Shown here: piece by piece, positions 1 through 11,834 of the stretch | Numbering within the stretch: the stretch's first letter is position 1 | Layout: the number at the start of each line of letters is the position of its first letter | DNA from: Epiperipatus broadwayi | Lineage: Eukaryota > Onychophora > Udeonychophora > Euonychophora > Peripatidae | Direction: 5' to 3' | DNA: 64,000 bases | Assembly (NCBI GenBank): GCA_028023455.1 | Contig: JAQFVV010000072.1 | Span: forward strand, 1,694,501 to 1,758,500 | Notes under the pieces: model-generated | What the model saw: the letters and a program-made list of their open reading frames with translations, nothing else | Told to the model about the DNA's origin: nothing | Database searches by the model: none | Translations under genes and position numbers: made by a program

Positions 1-269
1 ATACACAGAGGCAAAACTGTCCATACAGTAGCAACACTCTGTGCAAGCTAGAGTAATCAGTGGATGCACAGTGATGAAAGCCTCAAGATAGAAACTAGTC
101 TGAGAATGTTGGATGAGTAGGCACTAGATAGGGATTTTATGCACAAACCTTCCTGCATCCATTGATTACTCTGGCTTGCATTGAGTGGCACTACTTTATG
201 AGAAGTTTTGCCTCTGTGTAAACAGCTTGTGTACGCATAAAGAATGGTGATCATGTGATGTTTAGTTGT
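1..269 (+). repeat. R1 repeat, copy 1 (window-edge, inverted junction)
   Basis: This is a copy of a dispersed repeat found at least six times here. Bases 1-70 read as the reverse-orientation end of R1 (it begins near CAGAGGCAAAACT). From about 70 the sequence switches to forward orientation and runs through GAAACTAGTC to the distal end (GTGATCATGTGATGTTTAG). This inverted joint recurs in copies 5 and 6. The hammerhead-like motif at about 65-106 is decayed: the core reads GTGATGA instead of CTGATGA. The 65-aa reading frame on the other strand is a by-product of the repeat and not a gene. The copy may be cut by the window edge. Confidence 0.85.
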
Positions 270-1729
270 TAGTTAAATATATATATATATATGATTCATT
301 GCTCAATCAGTATCTTTTGCTTATATTTGTCTCACAAAAAAATGATGATAAAATACAGAAAGTATAATTTGTGAGAATTTTTTTTTAATTTGTAATGATT
401 TAGCTAGAGATATAGAAAAGTTTATTTAAGATTGACAAGCATTAGTAAACTAACATCATTAGTAATTGCATGATTGTTTGATTGTAGCAGTCTTTTATCA
501 AGACCAGCGGTGCACATACTGTGGTCATGATCTGTCAAGGGGATGCAGAAAATTATTGTGGGTTGTGAAAATTTTGAGAGGTTCTCATGTTGGACAATAA
601 TTTTTTTAATTGAAAAAACAAAAACCTAAACATTATTAAAAAATACATGAAAACTGCACAACTCATTATTGTATATTTGACCACTTTTGTGTTTAAACAC
701 TTTCTTCTTTATATTCCAATTCACCTTGTATAAACAACATATCGTAACAGCACTTAGCTTATATTGTTTTTATTTGTCTTGTTCACTCTCAGAGTTTTGT
801 TCTTCATGTTAGCATCTTCCTGATGTTGATATAATTCTACATTCTTAAATATACACATTGTCTAAAACAGGCTAAAAAGGCTGTAATTGCTACAAATCAA
901 CAGATCTACTAAGAACCAAGTATTACAATACATTTTTTGTTTTTATTAATATGCAGTTTTTAAAGAGTTTACATCGTATGTACTGAAATCGTATGTACTG
1001 AAATATAATATAAAGATATATATATATTTGTATGTGGTAAAACAACTTTTATTATTACTATCCTTATATATAAGGCTTTATTACAAGCATTTCTCAATTG
1101 ATAACTAGCTATGATTATGGGAAATTAGACTTCCCGAAAGCGCTCAGACAATTAATTAAGATGATTAATTACTACACTATATAGCTTCATTACATGTGCG
1201 TAGAGCATAATTATAGAGTTATATGCTTATAATAGAAAGTAAGAACATATAATGAGTCATTAAAACTTCAGTCTGAGTATGGGGGTCGCAAGTGTAAAAA
1301 GGTTAAGCACTATTGATCTAGACATTTCAACTTACTTTGTTAGCAAAAAATAAAATAAATCGCTTAGAATTTTTTAGTCTTAAACATATAAAACTATGAA
1401 TCATCAAAAATATAAAGAAATGTAATCCATTATGCGGTTTTTCTCACATATTTAAATGAAATAAAGCAAAGCTCAATATAATATATCATTATATAACAGC
1501 AGTAATTGTATATATACCATAAAAATAATATAGAAACGCATTTTTTGGCAAATATTTTTTTTTGCCCTTATTAGTGTGATAAAAATTATTTTAAAGCTTC
1601 AATTTACTTTGCATATATAATGACATTTATCATTTTCAACATATAAAATTACCCAGAACCAATTATAAAAAATGATAATCCAATTATTTACAAAGATAAT
1701 GTATAAGGAAAAAATAAAAAATAAATCTC
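270..1729. other. AT-rich non-coding stretch, no feature recognised
   Basis: No convincing coding frame, RNA gene or repeat boundary was found. It holds short TA runs and A/T homopolymers only. Confidence 0.6.
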
Positions 1730-2136
1730 CACCCTTTTTGTTCTTTCCCCTCCCTTTCCTTCATTTCCCCTTCCTTTCTCAATTAAAACAACTTAAAATG
1801 ATGATCGTAGAAAATATACAGAGAAAATAACCAACATAAATGTATAGTTACAATTTTCCACTCATTTTTAATTAGCCAATTATTAGTTAAACTAATTCAC
1901 GATTTACATTTATTGTAGTTAATATAATTAGTTTAATATATTTTTCTTCTATTAGGTTCTTTTATACTTCTCTAAATTTATAATACATTAATAAAAAATA
2001 AAAATTATATAAATAAAAACATAAACAGAGAATAGGCTAAATAGTAAAAATCTAGACAAATTAATAGGTAGATAATTGTAAAATAAGAGATATGAAATAT
2101 AAAAATGTAATTCAAATTAATAAAAACAGTCATCAT

Positions 2137-2965
2137 TTAAAACATACCAATATCAATAACAGATCTCAATCTGTTGCCACGGCAATCTTTTTACATAAAG
2201 GGAAATATCCATCTTTATATATGGTCTAATAAGTTGATATAGACATCAAAGATTGCAACTTCATTGTGAGATTACTAATCAAGGAAGTTTAAAAACAACC
2301 TCACTAAACAGGCAAATATAACTTGTTCTGAAAGCAGACTAACAATCAATTATAACTTTCAAATTCCATTGAAATTACATATTACTTAGATAATAAAGAT
2401 AGGAGATTTGAACTCAGACTTTCAAGCCACTTCAACCATCCACACTATCTCATACTAGTGATACCCATGACCACACCCATGCAGAAAAGATAAATATGGT
2501 CATATGTAACAGTAGTATGAAATAGTATGGATGGTTGAAGTGGCTTGAAAGTCTGAGTTAAAATCCCCTATATTTACAATTGGGCTCCAGGTATAAGAGT
2601 GCCTGATATTTCAAATCGCAGATAATAAAGCTAATAATGCTAAAAGCTAGATAGGTTTACAAATGTAAATACATGAAAGCAGTCAACACTTAAACAATAC
2701 CAATCAATCAACCATCTCAATCTGTTATCCAGGAAACCACCTTTTTACAAAAAGGTGGTTATTCATCTTTATCTGTGGTCCAGTATGTTTATATAGACAC
2801 TAAAGATTGCAACTTGACTAAAGAGAGTAAGATTATTTAAAGAAGTTTAAATAAACGTCATTAAACAGGCAAATATAACCTGTTCTGAAAGCAGATTAAC
2901 AATTAGTCAATCATAACTTTCAAATTCTACTGAAAGTATGTACTACTTAGATAATCAAGCTAATA
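2137..2965. repeat. Two direct copies of a ~275-bp unit
   Basis: Segment 2137-2398 and segment 2685-2965 are clearly homologous in the same orientation. Shared blocks include CATCTCAATCTGTT-type sequence, AAACAGGCAAATATAAC and TGTTCTGAAAGCAGA. The first copy continues into sequence matching the downstream part of the second (GCTAATAATG and onward), but it is interrupted by the insertion at 2399-2619. Confidence 0.75.
2399..2619. mobile_element. Small inverted-pair insertion with 11-bp target duplication
   Basis: The insertion is bounded by identical AGATAATAAAG at 2388-2398 and 2620-2630. The uninterrupted second copy of the host unit shows the empty site (AGATAATCAAGCTAATAAT), so this is a real insertion of about 221 bp. 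Its body is an imperfect palindrome: CAGACTTTCAAGCCACTTCA near 2420 is mirrored near 2540-2560. The outer part of the right arm reads GAGTTAAAATCCCC, which resembles a decayed tRNA B box (GGTTCRAATCC). A head-to-head pair of tRNA-related SINEs is one reading. A foldback DNA element is another. Confidence 0.7.
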
Positions 2966-3903
2966 ATAATCAAGACTAGTTAGGTTTATAAATGTAAATA
3001 TATGAAAGCAGTCAACACTAAACAATACTGCTATTAAAAGCAATTCTGTTGTGGAAACTGCAATATGATTTACTATGGATTTACTGAGAAACAATTAGAT
3101 GAAAGAGCAAAAGAACATAACAATGCAATTAATAAAAAAAATGATAAATCTGTATTATATATTCCATTATTTTATATTCAGACATAAAATAGATTGTGTA
3201 AAAACTATAAAAGCTTTAAACTATATTAAAGAACCCAATATAAGGAACATGCATGAAACTAATTATATTAATTACAACAAACATAACTATATGAATATAT
3301 ATATAAAACATCAATTAATTTAGCTAATAATTAGCTAATTAAAAATGAATGGAAAATTATATACTACACATTCATATAGATTTTTTCTTTGTACATTTTG
3401 TACAATTGTTATAAGTTATTTAATTGGGGAAGAAAAAAAATAAAAGAAAGGAAGGGAAAAGAAAATAAGAAAGTTTTTTTTTTACTTTTATGTTATATTC
3501 AAATCATATTGTTCTATTTTTTTAAAGTTTATAATTTAATCCATTATGTTATCCTTTAAAAAAGTATCAAATATTTAAAACTTTTTATAAAAATCCCTTA
3601 AGATAAATTTCTTTTAATTTTTAAGAATATCATTATAGATAGAATATTTTTTATTTTCTGCTTCATTTTTGTTTGTAATAAATTAGCAAAATGTTTTTCA
3701 TATCTGCAATTGAAAAAGTTTTATCATTTACTTTTTCAATACAACTGAGGGTGCTTTCAGTAAGGGACACCAGAATCATAGCTCTCATTGATTGGCTAGA
3801 TGTGCTGTCATATTTATGGAGGAATAATTATGATAATTATTTAAATTAGGTTTTAAAAGTTCACTTATTTGAAAGTTGACTATTTTCTCTTATTAATGAT
3901 GTC

Positions 3904-4263
3904 ATTGTGATCAGCAATAAACCACACCTTCTTAACTTTTCTCTTCCTGTCATCTTATTTCATGCAAACTAGATTAAAATTCTTTGGATTGAAGGCATAA
4001 CCAAATTGTTATAATAAATAACTATTGTGATCAGCAATAAACCACACCTTCTTAACTTTTCTCTTCCTGTCATCTTATTCCATGCAAACTAGATTAACAT
4101 TCTTTGGATTGAAGGCATAACCAAATTGCCATAATAAATAACTATTGTGATCAGCAATAAACCACACCTTCTTAACTTTTCTCTTCCTGTCATCTTATTC
4201 CATGCAAACTAGATTAACATTCTTTGGATCGAAGGCATGACCAAATTGTTGTAATAAATAACT
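3904..4263. repeat. Tandem repeat, 3 x 120 bp
   Basis: Three consecutive units of exactly 120 bp start at 3904, 4024 and 4144 (ATTGTGATCAGCAATAAACC). They differ at only a handful of positions, so the expansion is recent. Each unit has the same internal order (CACACCTTCTTAAC, TTCCTGTCATC, GATTGAAGGCAT or a close variant). No open frame spans the array. Confidence 0.95.
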
Positions 4264-4594
4264 ATAAATACACTAAAAAATTAAGTCTGAATATCTATTT
4301 TTAAACACACTCAAAAATGTTCCCTGTCCAAGAACATTGTTTGATTGAATTTCTTGTAAAAAAAAAAAAAAATTAAAAGAGTGCAATGCATTATACTGCT
4401 CATATTTGAATAAAAATTCAGTTAACAAAATGAAAGAGAGTAAAAAAGTCTTTTATTAGAAGCAAATGTGCTGCATTTGATTTTAAATGCAATTGAAAAA
4501 GAAATGTCTTTCATTCCTGAAAAAAAATCATATTGTTCAAATATGAATAATAATTAATCTTAGACAAAATCCATATTAAAAGGGTTAATTACAG

Positions 4595-4860
4595 GGCATC
4601 TATCATAAACTTGAGTAATCAGTGATTACTAAATGCTCCATTGCATTTAAACCTTCAACCTCAGACTAGTTGCTGGCCTTTGCATTTAACGATGAGACTT
4701 GGAATTCTAAGCTAGAAGGAAAACAGTAATGCATGTAGCAACTGTCTTCAACTCCCTTTCATTCAAGTCAAAAACCAGAAATTCAAATCAGATATTTTGA
4801 ACTGAAGTTAATATAAGTCTATACACCTAATCAATCAGACATGGTGATTTGGGTTTCAAA
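4595..4860 (-). repeat. Decayed R1-like repeat
   Basis: Read on the minus strand, the half-motif CAACTAGTCTGAGG corresponds to the R1 sequence GAAACTAGTCTGGGG, and the flanks keep GAGTAATCA-type R1 sequence. The CTGATGA part of the ribozyme-like core is lost. The assignment rests on short matches in the right order and is moderate only. Confidence 0.45.
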
Positions 4861-5073
4861 TCTTTAGCCTATATATAAAATGGAACTATAGCTGCATTAC
4901 TTTCAGCATTGAAACAGTCCTCCATAATAAAGTTAATGATGATGATGCACTAAGAAAATTGATAATGACTAGTAGCTCAAGCTTACAATAGGGGGCACTA
5001 GAGAATTACTGAACTGAGTAGATCAGAGATTTGCAATTTTAAAAATTATTAGTAATATGTTTCAAATATATTG

Positions 5074-6485
5074 TCATCACCATTTTCAATCAAGATCTCT
5101 CCAAGTTTGATATAGTTTCTCCAGTCTGTAGCTTTTCTTTTCCACAATGCCAGCAACCTTTTTTATTTCATCCTTCCATTTCAAATGGAATCTCATCCTA
5201 AATCTTTTGTAGTTTCTTGATATTCAAATCATTTGTCCATTTCAGCCAATTACATTTCAGTTTCTTAATTTTTTTCAAAAAAGTCCGTGATACCTTTATT
5301 CTCTTACACTTAGATTTCATTTTCAATCCCTTCTTGTTATTCCTAATATATATCACTTTATACTTCATCAAGTGGTCTGAAATCCATAACTGTCAGTCTG
5401 TTAAAAGTCTTGTATCTATAAGTAAGAATTGGAATTTTTTTTTTCAAATTTTCCTTTTTATATATATAGGTATATTTTCTTTTGATACTACGTTATTTCT
5501 ATAAAAACATACTATTGGAATTTAATTCTATGATTAACTTCATCCATTATATTTCCATCTGTAATAATAATCTGGCCAATATATTTGTAGCTGTTATCTT
5601 CTATTTCATTATTATCAATCTTTAGCTTTTTTCTTCTGAGAAAAGTCATTAAACGTTAGTTTTTTAGCATTGGTCTTTAGTCCCAATTTCTATCTGATAA
5701 CTTGCAATATTTCCTGAAGCTCAGAAATATTATTTGCAAAAACAATCACATCATCTGAAAAATAATATTCATTTATTTTTACTTCTTTAGAACCCCACTT
5801 TAATCCACAAAGTACTTCTTGTAAAATTACTGAAATAAGTTTTGGATGTATGGAAATGTTCTGTCATACATCCTTCTGAATACTAATTTTCTTAATATTA
5901 CTATGTGATCTAATCAGTGCACATTTTGATAAATATTCTTCAGGATTTGACCATATCCTGAATCTAAACCTTGATGATCGAAAGCTTTCATCACCAAAAA
6001 ATATTTATAGAAATCAAATCCTTTTCATAATCTACAAATCCAAAGCATAATGAACTCATATTCATTAGTCCTTTCACTAACTTCCTTCAATGCTTGAATG
6101 TTGAACACTGCACTAAGACCACTTTTAAATATAATTTATTCTTATACTTGGTTTGAAATCAAAGTTAGTTGTAGATAAGTTATAGTTATCATGTTAAAGA
6201 TTTTTGTAGAATTGATAAAAAGAGTATTAGGTCTATAATTTCTAAAATTTTCTTTATAACTTTTCTTAAATATCAATGTTACTAATGCATTCTCCTAATT
6301 ATCTAGTATGTTTTTATCATTTAAACATTTGACATACAGCTTTATCAATAATTTTTCTATTTCTTTGATTGTTACTTTTAAAACATCAATAATAATTCTA
6401 TCATTTCCAGAAACTTTTGTCTTCTCCATAGATTCAATCTTACTTTCACATGTAAAACACTTAGCAGTTCAGATGTAATAATTAA
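5074..6485 (-). mobile_element. RTE-type LINE relic A, 3' part
   Basis: This is the 3' half of a minus-strand RTE retrotransposon and matches the better-preserved element at 50.8-54.2 kb along its length. It covers the 3' tail, the C-terminal domain and much of the RT. Recognisable remnants include the region encoding the FADD-type catalytic box (about 5750) and YEKAFDS-type sequence (about 6020). Stops and frameshifts are dense, so no ORF survives. It is interrupted by R1 copy 2 and resumes at 6913. Confidence 0.85.
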
Positions 6486-6912
6486 AACAGGCAAAACTCT
6501 ACATACAGTGGTGCCACTCAGTGGAAGCCAGAGTAATCAATGGATGCCAGAAGGCTTGTGCATAAAATCCCTATCTAGTGCCTACTCATGCAATATCCCC
6601 AGACTAGTTTCTGGCTTGTGGCCTTCATCAGTGAGGAGCCTTGGATCTGAGAGCACTGCACCTAGATCTTAGGATCTAATGCAACCCTCCAGCAGCTATC
6701 TTTTATCTCTACTTAACTATTAAGTCTTAAATTGAAAACACAATACTATTTCCAATTCATGCTCATTAGCTTATATAGTCATATAGGTCTGAATTGAGTT
6801 CAGTATCTATAGGTGCCTTTGGTTCTTTAATAACCATAGCCATCACTATCCTACTAGGCAGAATTGGTATTAAACCACCAAACATCACATGATCACCATT
6901 TCATGTTATTAT
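6486..6912 (-). repeat. R1 repeat, copy 2 (inserted in RTE relic A)
   Basis: This is a nearly complete R1 unit lying in minus orientation inside the RT region of RTE relic A. The host element's reading order is continuous on both sides, which identifies R1 as the younger insertion. It runs from GGCAAAACTCTAC at its left end to the CATGATCACC-type block at its right end. A hammerhead-like motif in very good condition sits at 6596-6637. Confidence 0.9.
6596..6637 (-). ncRNA. Hammerhead-like ribozyme motif (R1 copy 2)
   Basis: On the minus strand: stem I UCCUCA pairs with UGGGGA (6 bp, one U.G). Then come core CUGAUGA, stem II GGC-loop-GCC, GAA, stem III ACUAGU (two pairs with a 2-nt loop, or a self-complementary 6-mer) and a GUC cleavage triplet. 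Compared with other R1 copies, stem II changes from AGC/GCU to GGC/GCC, which keeps pairing. The odd point is an A.A mismatch where stem II should close next to the core. The hammerhead type I fold is established knowledge. Activity here is inference. Confidence 0.6.
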
Positions 6913-8642
6913 TATTATTATACACTTCTTTATAAAAATCTTCCACAGATTTCATAATGTCTTTTCCCTTTATTGAAATAGTTTCCTCTTGTTTTTATGG
7001 AAAAGCTTTTATTCCAATACAAAGATATTATTGTACACTTTTGAGACTTTTATTTTCTTCTATAGTCTTCCTTTCCAATTTACATTTTTGTGTATCATTA
7101 TTAACTCTTTTTCGATCCACTTTATAAGACTCTATGTATTCAATTCTTTTTAATTTATCATTTTTATAAATTTTCATATTTTCTTTTCTTCTAATATTGT
7201 TTTGTCTCAGAAATTTTTTTGTGGTTAATTGGTGCTTTTTTTTTAACCACCTACTGTTGTTGCTGTTCTTAATAATGTATCAATTATCTGTCTATTAATT
7301 TTTTTCAATATCTGAGATATCTCCAAAATCTGTTAATATTTTAAAAGAATTTCAAGTTCTAATTTAAATTCATTGGAGTGTTTGTAAAAGTTAAGAATAT
7401 CAACTGTCAATATTATCCAAATAGTCTTTGTAGCTCTATTTCTGCCCATATGCATATTTTTCATCTCACTTACCAATGACCACATCTTATTTTGAATCTA
7501 TTAATAACATTACAATTTTGAAATATATATTTTCTGTTAATCAAATATAATCCATTCTGTTGTATTGGATATTTTCCTGTCCGTTTCTGTTTAGCATTTT
7601 TCTCAAAGAAGGAATTCATCTAATATGCAGTTTTTCTTTTTCTGAAAACTTCACAAATCTGTATCTTCTCTTCTGTCTGTTATCATAACCAAATTTATTC
7701 ACATCACTTTCATTTATCAATCATTTAATAATGCTACCATTAAAGTTTCCTGTGACAATTTAAAAACGTTATTTGATCTAATCAAAAGTATTTTGTACCT
7801 TCAGTAGAAATTCCCTACTTTTCACCACAATGAGAAATTATTGATGCATAAACCTGGGTTATTTACATTTGATACCTTCCACTAATTTAAGTAACTATAC
7901 TTGCCGACTGTTTCTGATATATCATCAATCTTTACAAATTTATTCTTTCATTGTTAACTTATAATGAATCTCATTCTACTTGTGCTGTCAATATTTGTGT
8001 CTTTGTAATAAAGTGCATATTCATTTTTTAAATTACTTATCTCTTCACCTTTTCTTCTAATTTCATAAAGTCCAGCAATGTGCCATTTAATAATAGACAA
8101 GTCTTCCAATTTGTTCAATCTTCCTTCACTTGAAAATAATCTGCAATTGTAGGTACCTAGATAAAAGTTGTTATTGTATACAGCCTGACTCCATAATTAG
8201 GACATTCTTAGCAGCCTCTATCTTTGGATGACAACTGCCTTCGCTGGAAATCAGCAATCATTGGGAATAAATGCCATAATTTGTCTATCATGATTGTAAA
8301 TATCTGCAAGCAAAAGATCATTCACACACATTAATTCTAACTTCAATACAATTCAACGGATATTTCAGTTAAGAAATATCATGTCAACTAAGAAGAAAAA
8401 CCATAGTGTTTCTTGATCTTAAACTTAGAGGTAAAACCACCATCTGGCTCATGCACGGCAATAAGCAACCTATGTATATTAATTTTACCTTATAAACAAT
8501 CATATATTAATAATAACTGCATCAACAATAATGTATGAGATGGGCATCAAAAATGGCCATGCTTTAACTTGTTTAAGGGTCTTGAAAAGGAGTCAGAGTG
8601 TCTCCTTTCAGTTAATGGCAAACTTCTTTCTGCAGCCAAACA
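6913..8642 (-). mobile_element. RTE-type LINE relic A, 5' part
   Basis: This is the remainder of the interrupted RTE, covering the N-terminal RT and the apurinic-type endonuclease region up to the 5' end (CTTTCTGCAGCC near 8630). The same 5' boundary sequence occurs in the 50.8-54.2 kb element. It is heavily decayed. At full length the parent element is about 3.3 kb. Confidence 0.8.
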
Positions 8643-8978
8643 ATGTATACTATTTTCAATGTAATAAATAATATAGGCTGTATAAAAATGTTTTCAATAA
8701 AATAATTCTCCAAAAATGTATCGAAAGAGACTGTTCTTTAATACCTTATGGCAATAAATTTTATATTTATTTCACTTACATATAAAACAGATTATGCAAA
8801 CACATTATTAAATTGATACCTTATGTAAATTGAGAGCTGCCTGAATATTTGAAAGTTTATCTTACTCATTATGTGTGTTGTTTGGCACAGTGATAGATTG
8901 GAAGATTAAGATGTTTAGGGATGGCCCAGTTGTCATTTCAAGGGCTCAAACTTCTTATGAATTCCCAAGGAATAGCCT

Positions 8979-9683
8979 GTGTTATTATTATTATTAGTAG
9001 TAAATATTTTAAAATATTGCTGTGAACATTTCAGAACAATGCATTAAAAAATTTAGTATATTTAATAAAATGAGATATGTTGATATATCAGATCAAATGA
9101 TGTTAGAGCAGAGGATATCAATTTTCCAAACATTTGCAAATAGCTTGTAACAAGTTACCAATCATCCAGAGGAATATGTTAAATCTTTTGGAGATAGACA
9201 AGTAACTTAAATTAAGACAATATATAACAGTCTGAAAAAAAAATCTTACAAAAGTTACTAATAATAGAGAACATATTAGAAGAGATATAGCTGTATTGGA
9301 GAAAGATAAACAAAGAAATAAGACTAAGACAAAACATTATAATGGAGATTGAAAAACATCAGAAATCTAAGGGAAAAAATGGATGATATTCCAGATGAAT
9401 ATATTAGAAGATATAATGATAGGCAAAGGAAGAAATTAGATTGCAGAATATTCAATATTCAAATCAGGACTGCTATAGCAGCTGAAGTTATGAAAAAAGA
9501 TACTGATAATCATAAGAATGTGTTAACAGAGTTAATAATTTACAACGACAGAAGAAGTTAAATTAAATCTATAGTAATAATAATATAATTGAATAGCTTC
9601 ATTGATCAAGACTTCACAGGAAGTTCAAGCAATGACAACGACAGATCCATGCACCGTAGACCTTAAGCTCCAGAGTCTGCCAC
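8979..9683 (+). repeat. Insertion Y within D1, with a short degenerate frame
   Basis: D2 joins AATAGCCT directly to ATTTCTCTGC, whereas D1 has this block in between, so Y looks like an insertion (or a deletion from D2). It contains a 70-codon open frame at 9349-9561 rich in Lys, Arg, Asn and Ile. Upstream in-phase sequence has several stops. I do not recognise the product. A truncated piece of the same sequence (GATGAATATATTAGAAGATA) lies at 12490, just left of D2, which supports Y being a separate repeat family. Confidence 0.5.
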
Positions 9684-9892
9684 CTATTTCTCTGCAGAAA
9701 ACCATATGGGGCACAATATATTACAATGGAGATTGACAAATCAATAAGTCATATAAGTAAAAATGTTGAAGTACATCATGATATATTGAGTTGTAATAAT
9801 GATGCATCATAAAAGACTACATTGGGACATATATAAATATTATATAAAGAGCTCACAAATAAGCTCTTAATAAGCTTTGCAGAATATCCCTA

Positions 9893-9932
9893 ACCCCAGA
9901 CCGGTTTCTGCTACTGGCTTCTTCAGTGAGGT
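9893..9932 (-). ncRNA. Hammerhead-like motif in D1
   Basis: On the minus strand: stem I ACCUCA pairs with UGGGGU (6 bp), core CUGAAGA, a short stem II (GC/GC), GAA, self-complementary stem III ACCGGU and a GUC triplet. Position 7 of the core is A rather than U, which the hammerhead consensus CUGANGA allows. Stem II is weak and carries the same A.A mismatch as R1. The outer pair of stem I (A-U) differs from R1 (U-A) yet still pairs. Confidence 0.5.
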
Positions 9933-11834
9933 GCTAGGATATTCGAGCTCATTATATAACATTTGTAATACAAGCTTGTTTACATTAGGTCATGTGACAT
10001 CTGACTTGATTTTTTTGTAATATATATATACGTTAAAGCACATATATATATATGCTTCATGTTGGTAATGTTGAAAATCATGAAGAAATTTTAAATTTTT
10101 AATAAGTTTTGTATATGGTAGTATAAAGTTATTTTGTTAAATCCAAGTTAAGTAAAGTATTTTCTAAACAGTTATAAAAGCTAATTAATTCTTAATTTAA
10201 TTTTAAAAAATAGGTTAAAAACAAAAGGTGTTTTCTTTTAAAAATAATTAAAAGTGAAAACGACATTTTAGGAAAAGGTAATTAAAATACTTATAAATAG
10301 ATTGATAGATTAAAATAAGGAGATACATAATTGACATGATTTAATTATAAAGGCTGTTATTCCCACTCAAAGAACTTGAAAATAAGGTATTGGGCATTAA
10401 ACCATAGACCACAGCAAAATGAGTAAAAGTCTGATAACCAGTGCTTCAGGAAAAACCACCCTTTAAACAAAAATGAAATTACTACCAAATCATTCTATTA
10501 AAGTGTGAATGGTTATTTAAATTTTCATCCACCATATCTATGGTTTTAAGAACAAACTCGACCAAAATAAACCAATACCTAAAGACTAAATGTGAACTTT
10601 TGATGTTGAAAGAATACGTATAAACTTTAAACTAATCTTTAGTTATTACTTACATCATCTAATAAAAAGATATTACCTAAATAGTCATTTATTTAATCTG
10701 TTTACGAGTAGATATGGCAAGAGATTGTAGGTTGTTCTATTAATCTCATCACAATTTAGTCAGCGATAATTGTACAAATTATTTTATAAAAGACAATTAG
10801 CTTGTAATCAAAATTGCTGGCCATGCTATTAGATGTTTGTATGTTAATTAAATCAGTTATTCTCACTTTATTTAAAAAATAAATATGTTAAAGCAGTAAA
10901 TTTATAAATTATGAATGGAGGTCAATTGTGCTGCATAGACAAGCTAGATTAAGATTATATTGAATAGATGTCAGTTTGAGTGAACTATTCTCCTGTTTTG
11001 AAGTAATAGAATTGATAAAAATGGATGGCTGTCAATTCAGGATATGCTAGTTACTTTTGAAACTCATTCTTATGTAAAGAATTAATGAAATGATTGTAGC
11101 ATCATTTGCGATTGCTGGTCCCTTACAGTTATTATATTGCTTAAACAGTGATGTTTGGTAGATAAACGATTCCTATCAAATATTATCCATTTTATTTCAT
11201 ACATATCTTGTAGTGATACGTTAGCGACTGGAGGTCACTAATATGTGTCTACGAAATACTCTAACAAGTAGGACACTGTTAGAAGTTTAATTCCTACTGC
11301 ATGCATATATAATTTACACATGTATCTGCTCTGTAGTACAGATATGATTTCCAGTATTTTATAATTATTTTATTATTTTAATTGCTTGCTAATATCATAA
11401 TCTGAAATTGATCATAGCATCCAATTAGTTAAATCATTCTTAGTTTATAGTATATTATTCTCATTTGGCAATGTCATTTAGTCTTAGAACAGAAGTAATG
11501 AGATGTGCAAGAGGATAGGAGTCTATGCAGTAGGTTGGGATCCATTCAAAACCATCTAATGATAATAATATCCTAAATTAGAAATTATCGAATATTAATT
11601 GTTTAAAAGCATTATACAACAGTATACTATATCTGTGAATAAGATACCATGAATTAATTTATAAATCAATTAAGTAAAGTTCCATCAATGCGTGTTATTT
11701 GTATATATGTAAATAAATTGAGTGGATTATTATTTTTAGCAGTTTGCCATCATTATTTGCTATCAATAACTTAAGTAAAATAGTTGAGTTTCTTGTTTCT
11801 CTCTGACTTTTGCGAGCTGCAAAAGAAAAAAAAT

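Larger units (their letters stand above)
1730..3475. repeat. Large inverted-arm (foldback-like) structure
   Basis: Two imperfect arms of roughly 370 bp face each other. The left arm (about 1730-2100) starts with a pyrimidine tract, then contains TTTTCCACTCATTTTTAATT and a TTAATATAATTAGTTT block. The right arm (about 3110-3475) contains the reverse complements in mirrored order, ending in the matching purine tract at 3428-3472. The interior holds a duplicated unit (2137-2965). No transposase is encoded. It could be a non-autonomous foldback DNA element or a head-to-head pair of one repeat family. Confidence 0.6.
8814..11834. repeat. Duplicated segment D1
   Basis: About 2.3 kb of this block is homologous to D2 (12450-15690) in the same orientation. 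Shared landmarks include ATTGAGAGCTGCCTGAATAT, CATATGGGGCACAATATATT, TGTGACATCTGACTTGATTT and TTAAATCAGTTATT. D1 carries about 700 bp (8979-9683) absent from D2, while D2 has an extra ~860 bp with microsatellites. The right end abuts RTE relic B. It could be a segmental duplication or two copies of a long unclassified repeat. Confidence 0.8.

Noticed and set aside
3904-4263. CRISPR-like array
   Set aside because: The units are contiguous 120-bp tandem copies with no short repeat/variable spacer pattern, in a eukaryotic genome.
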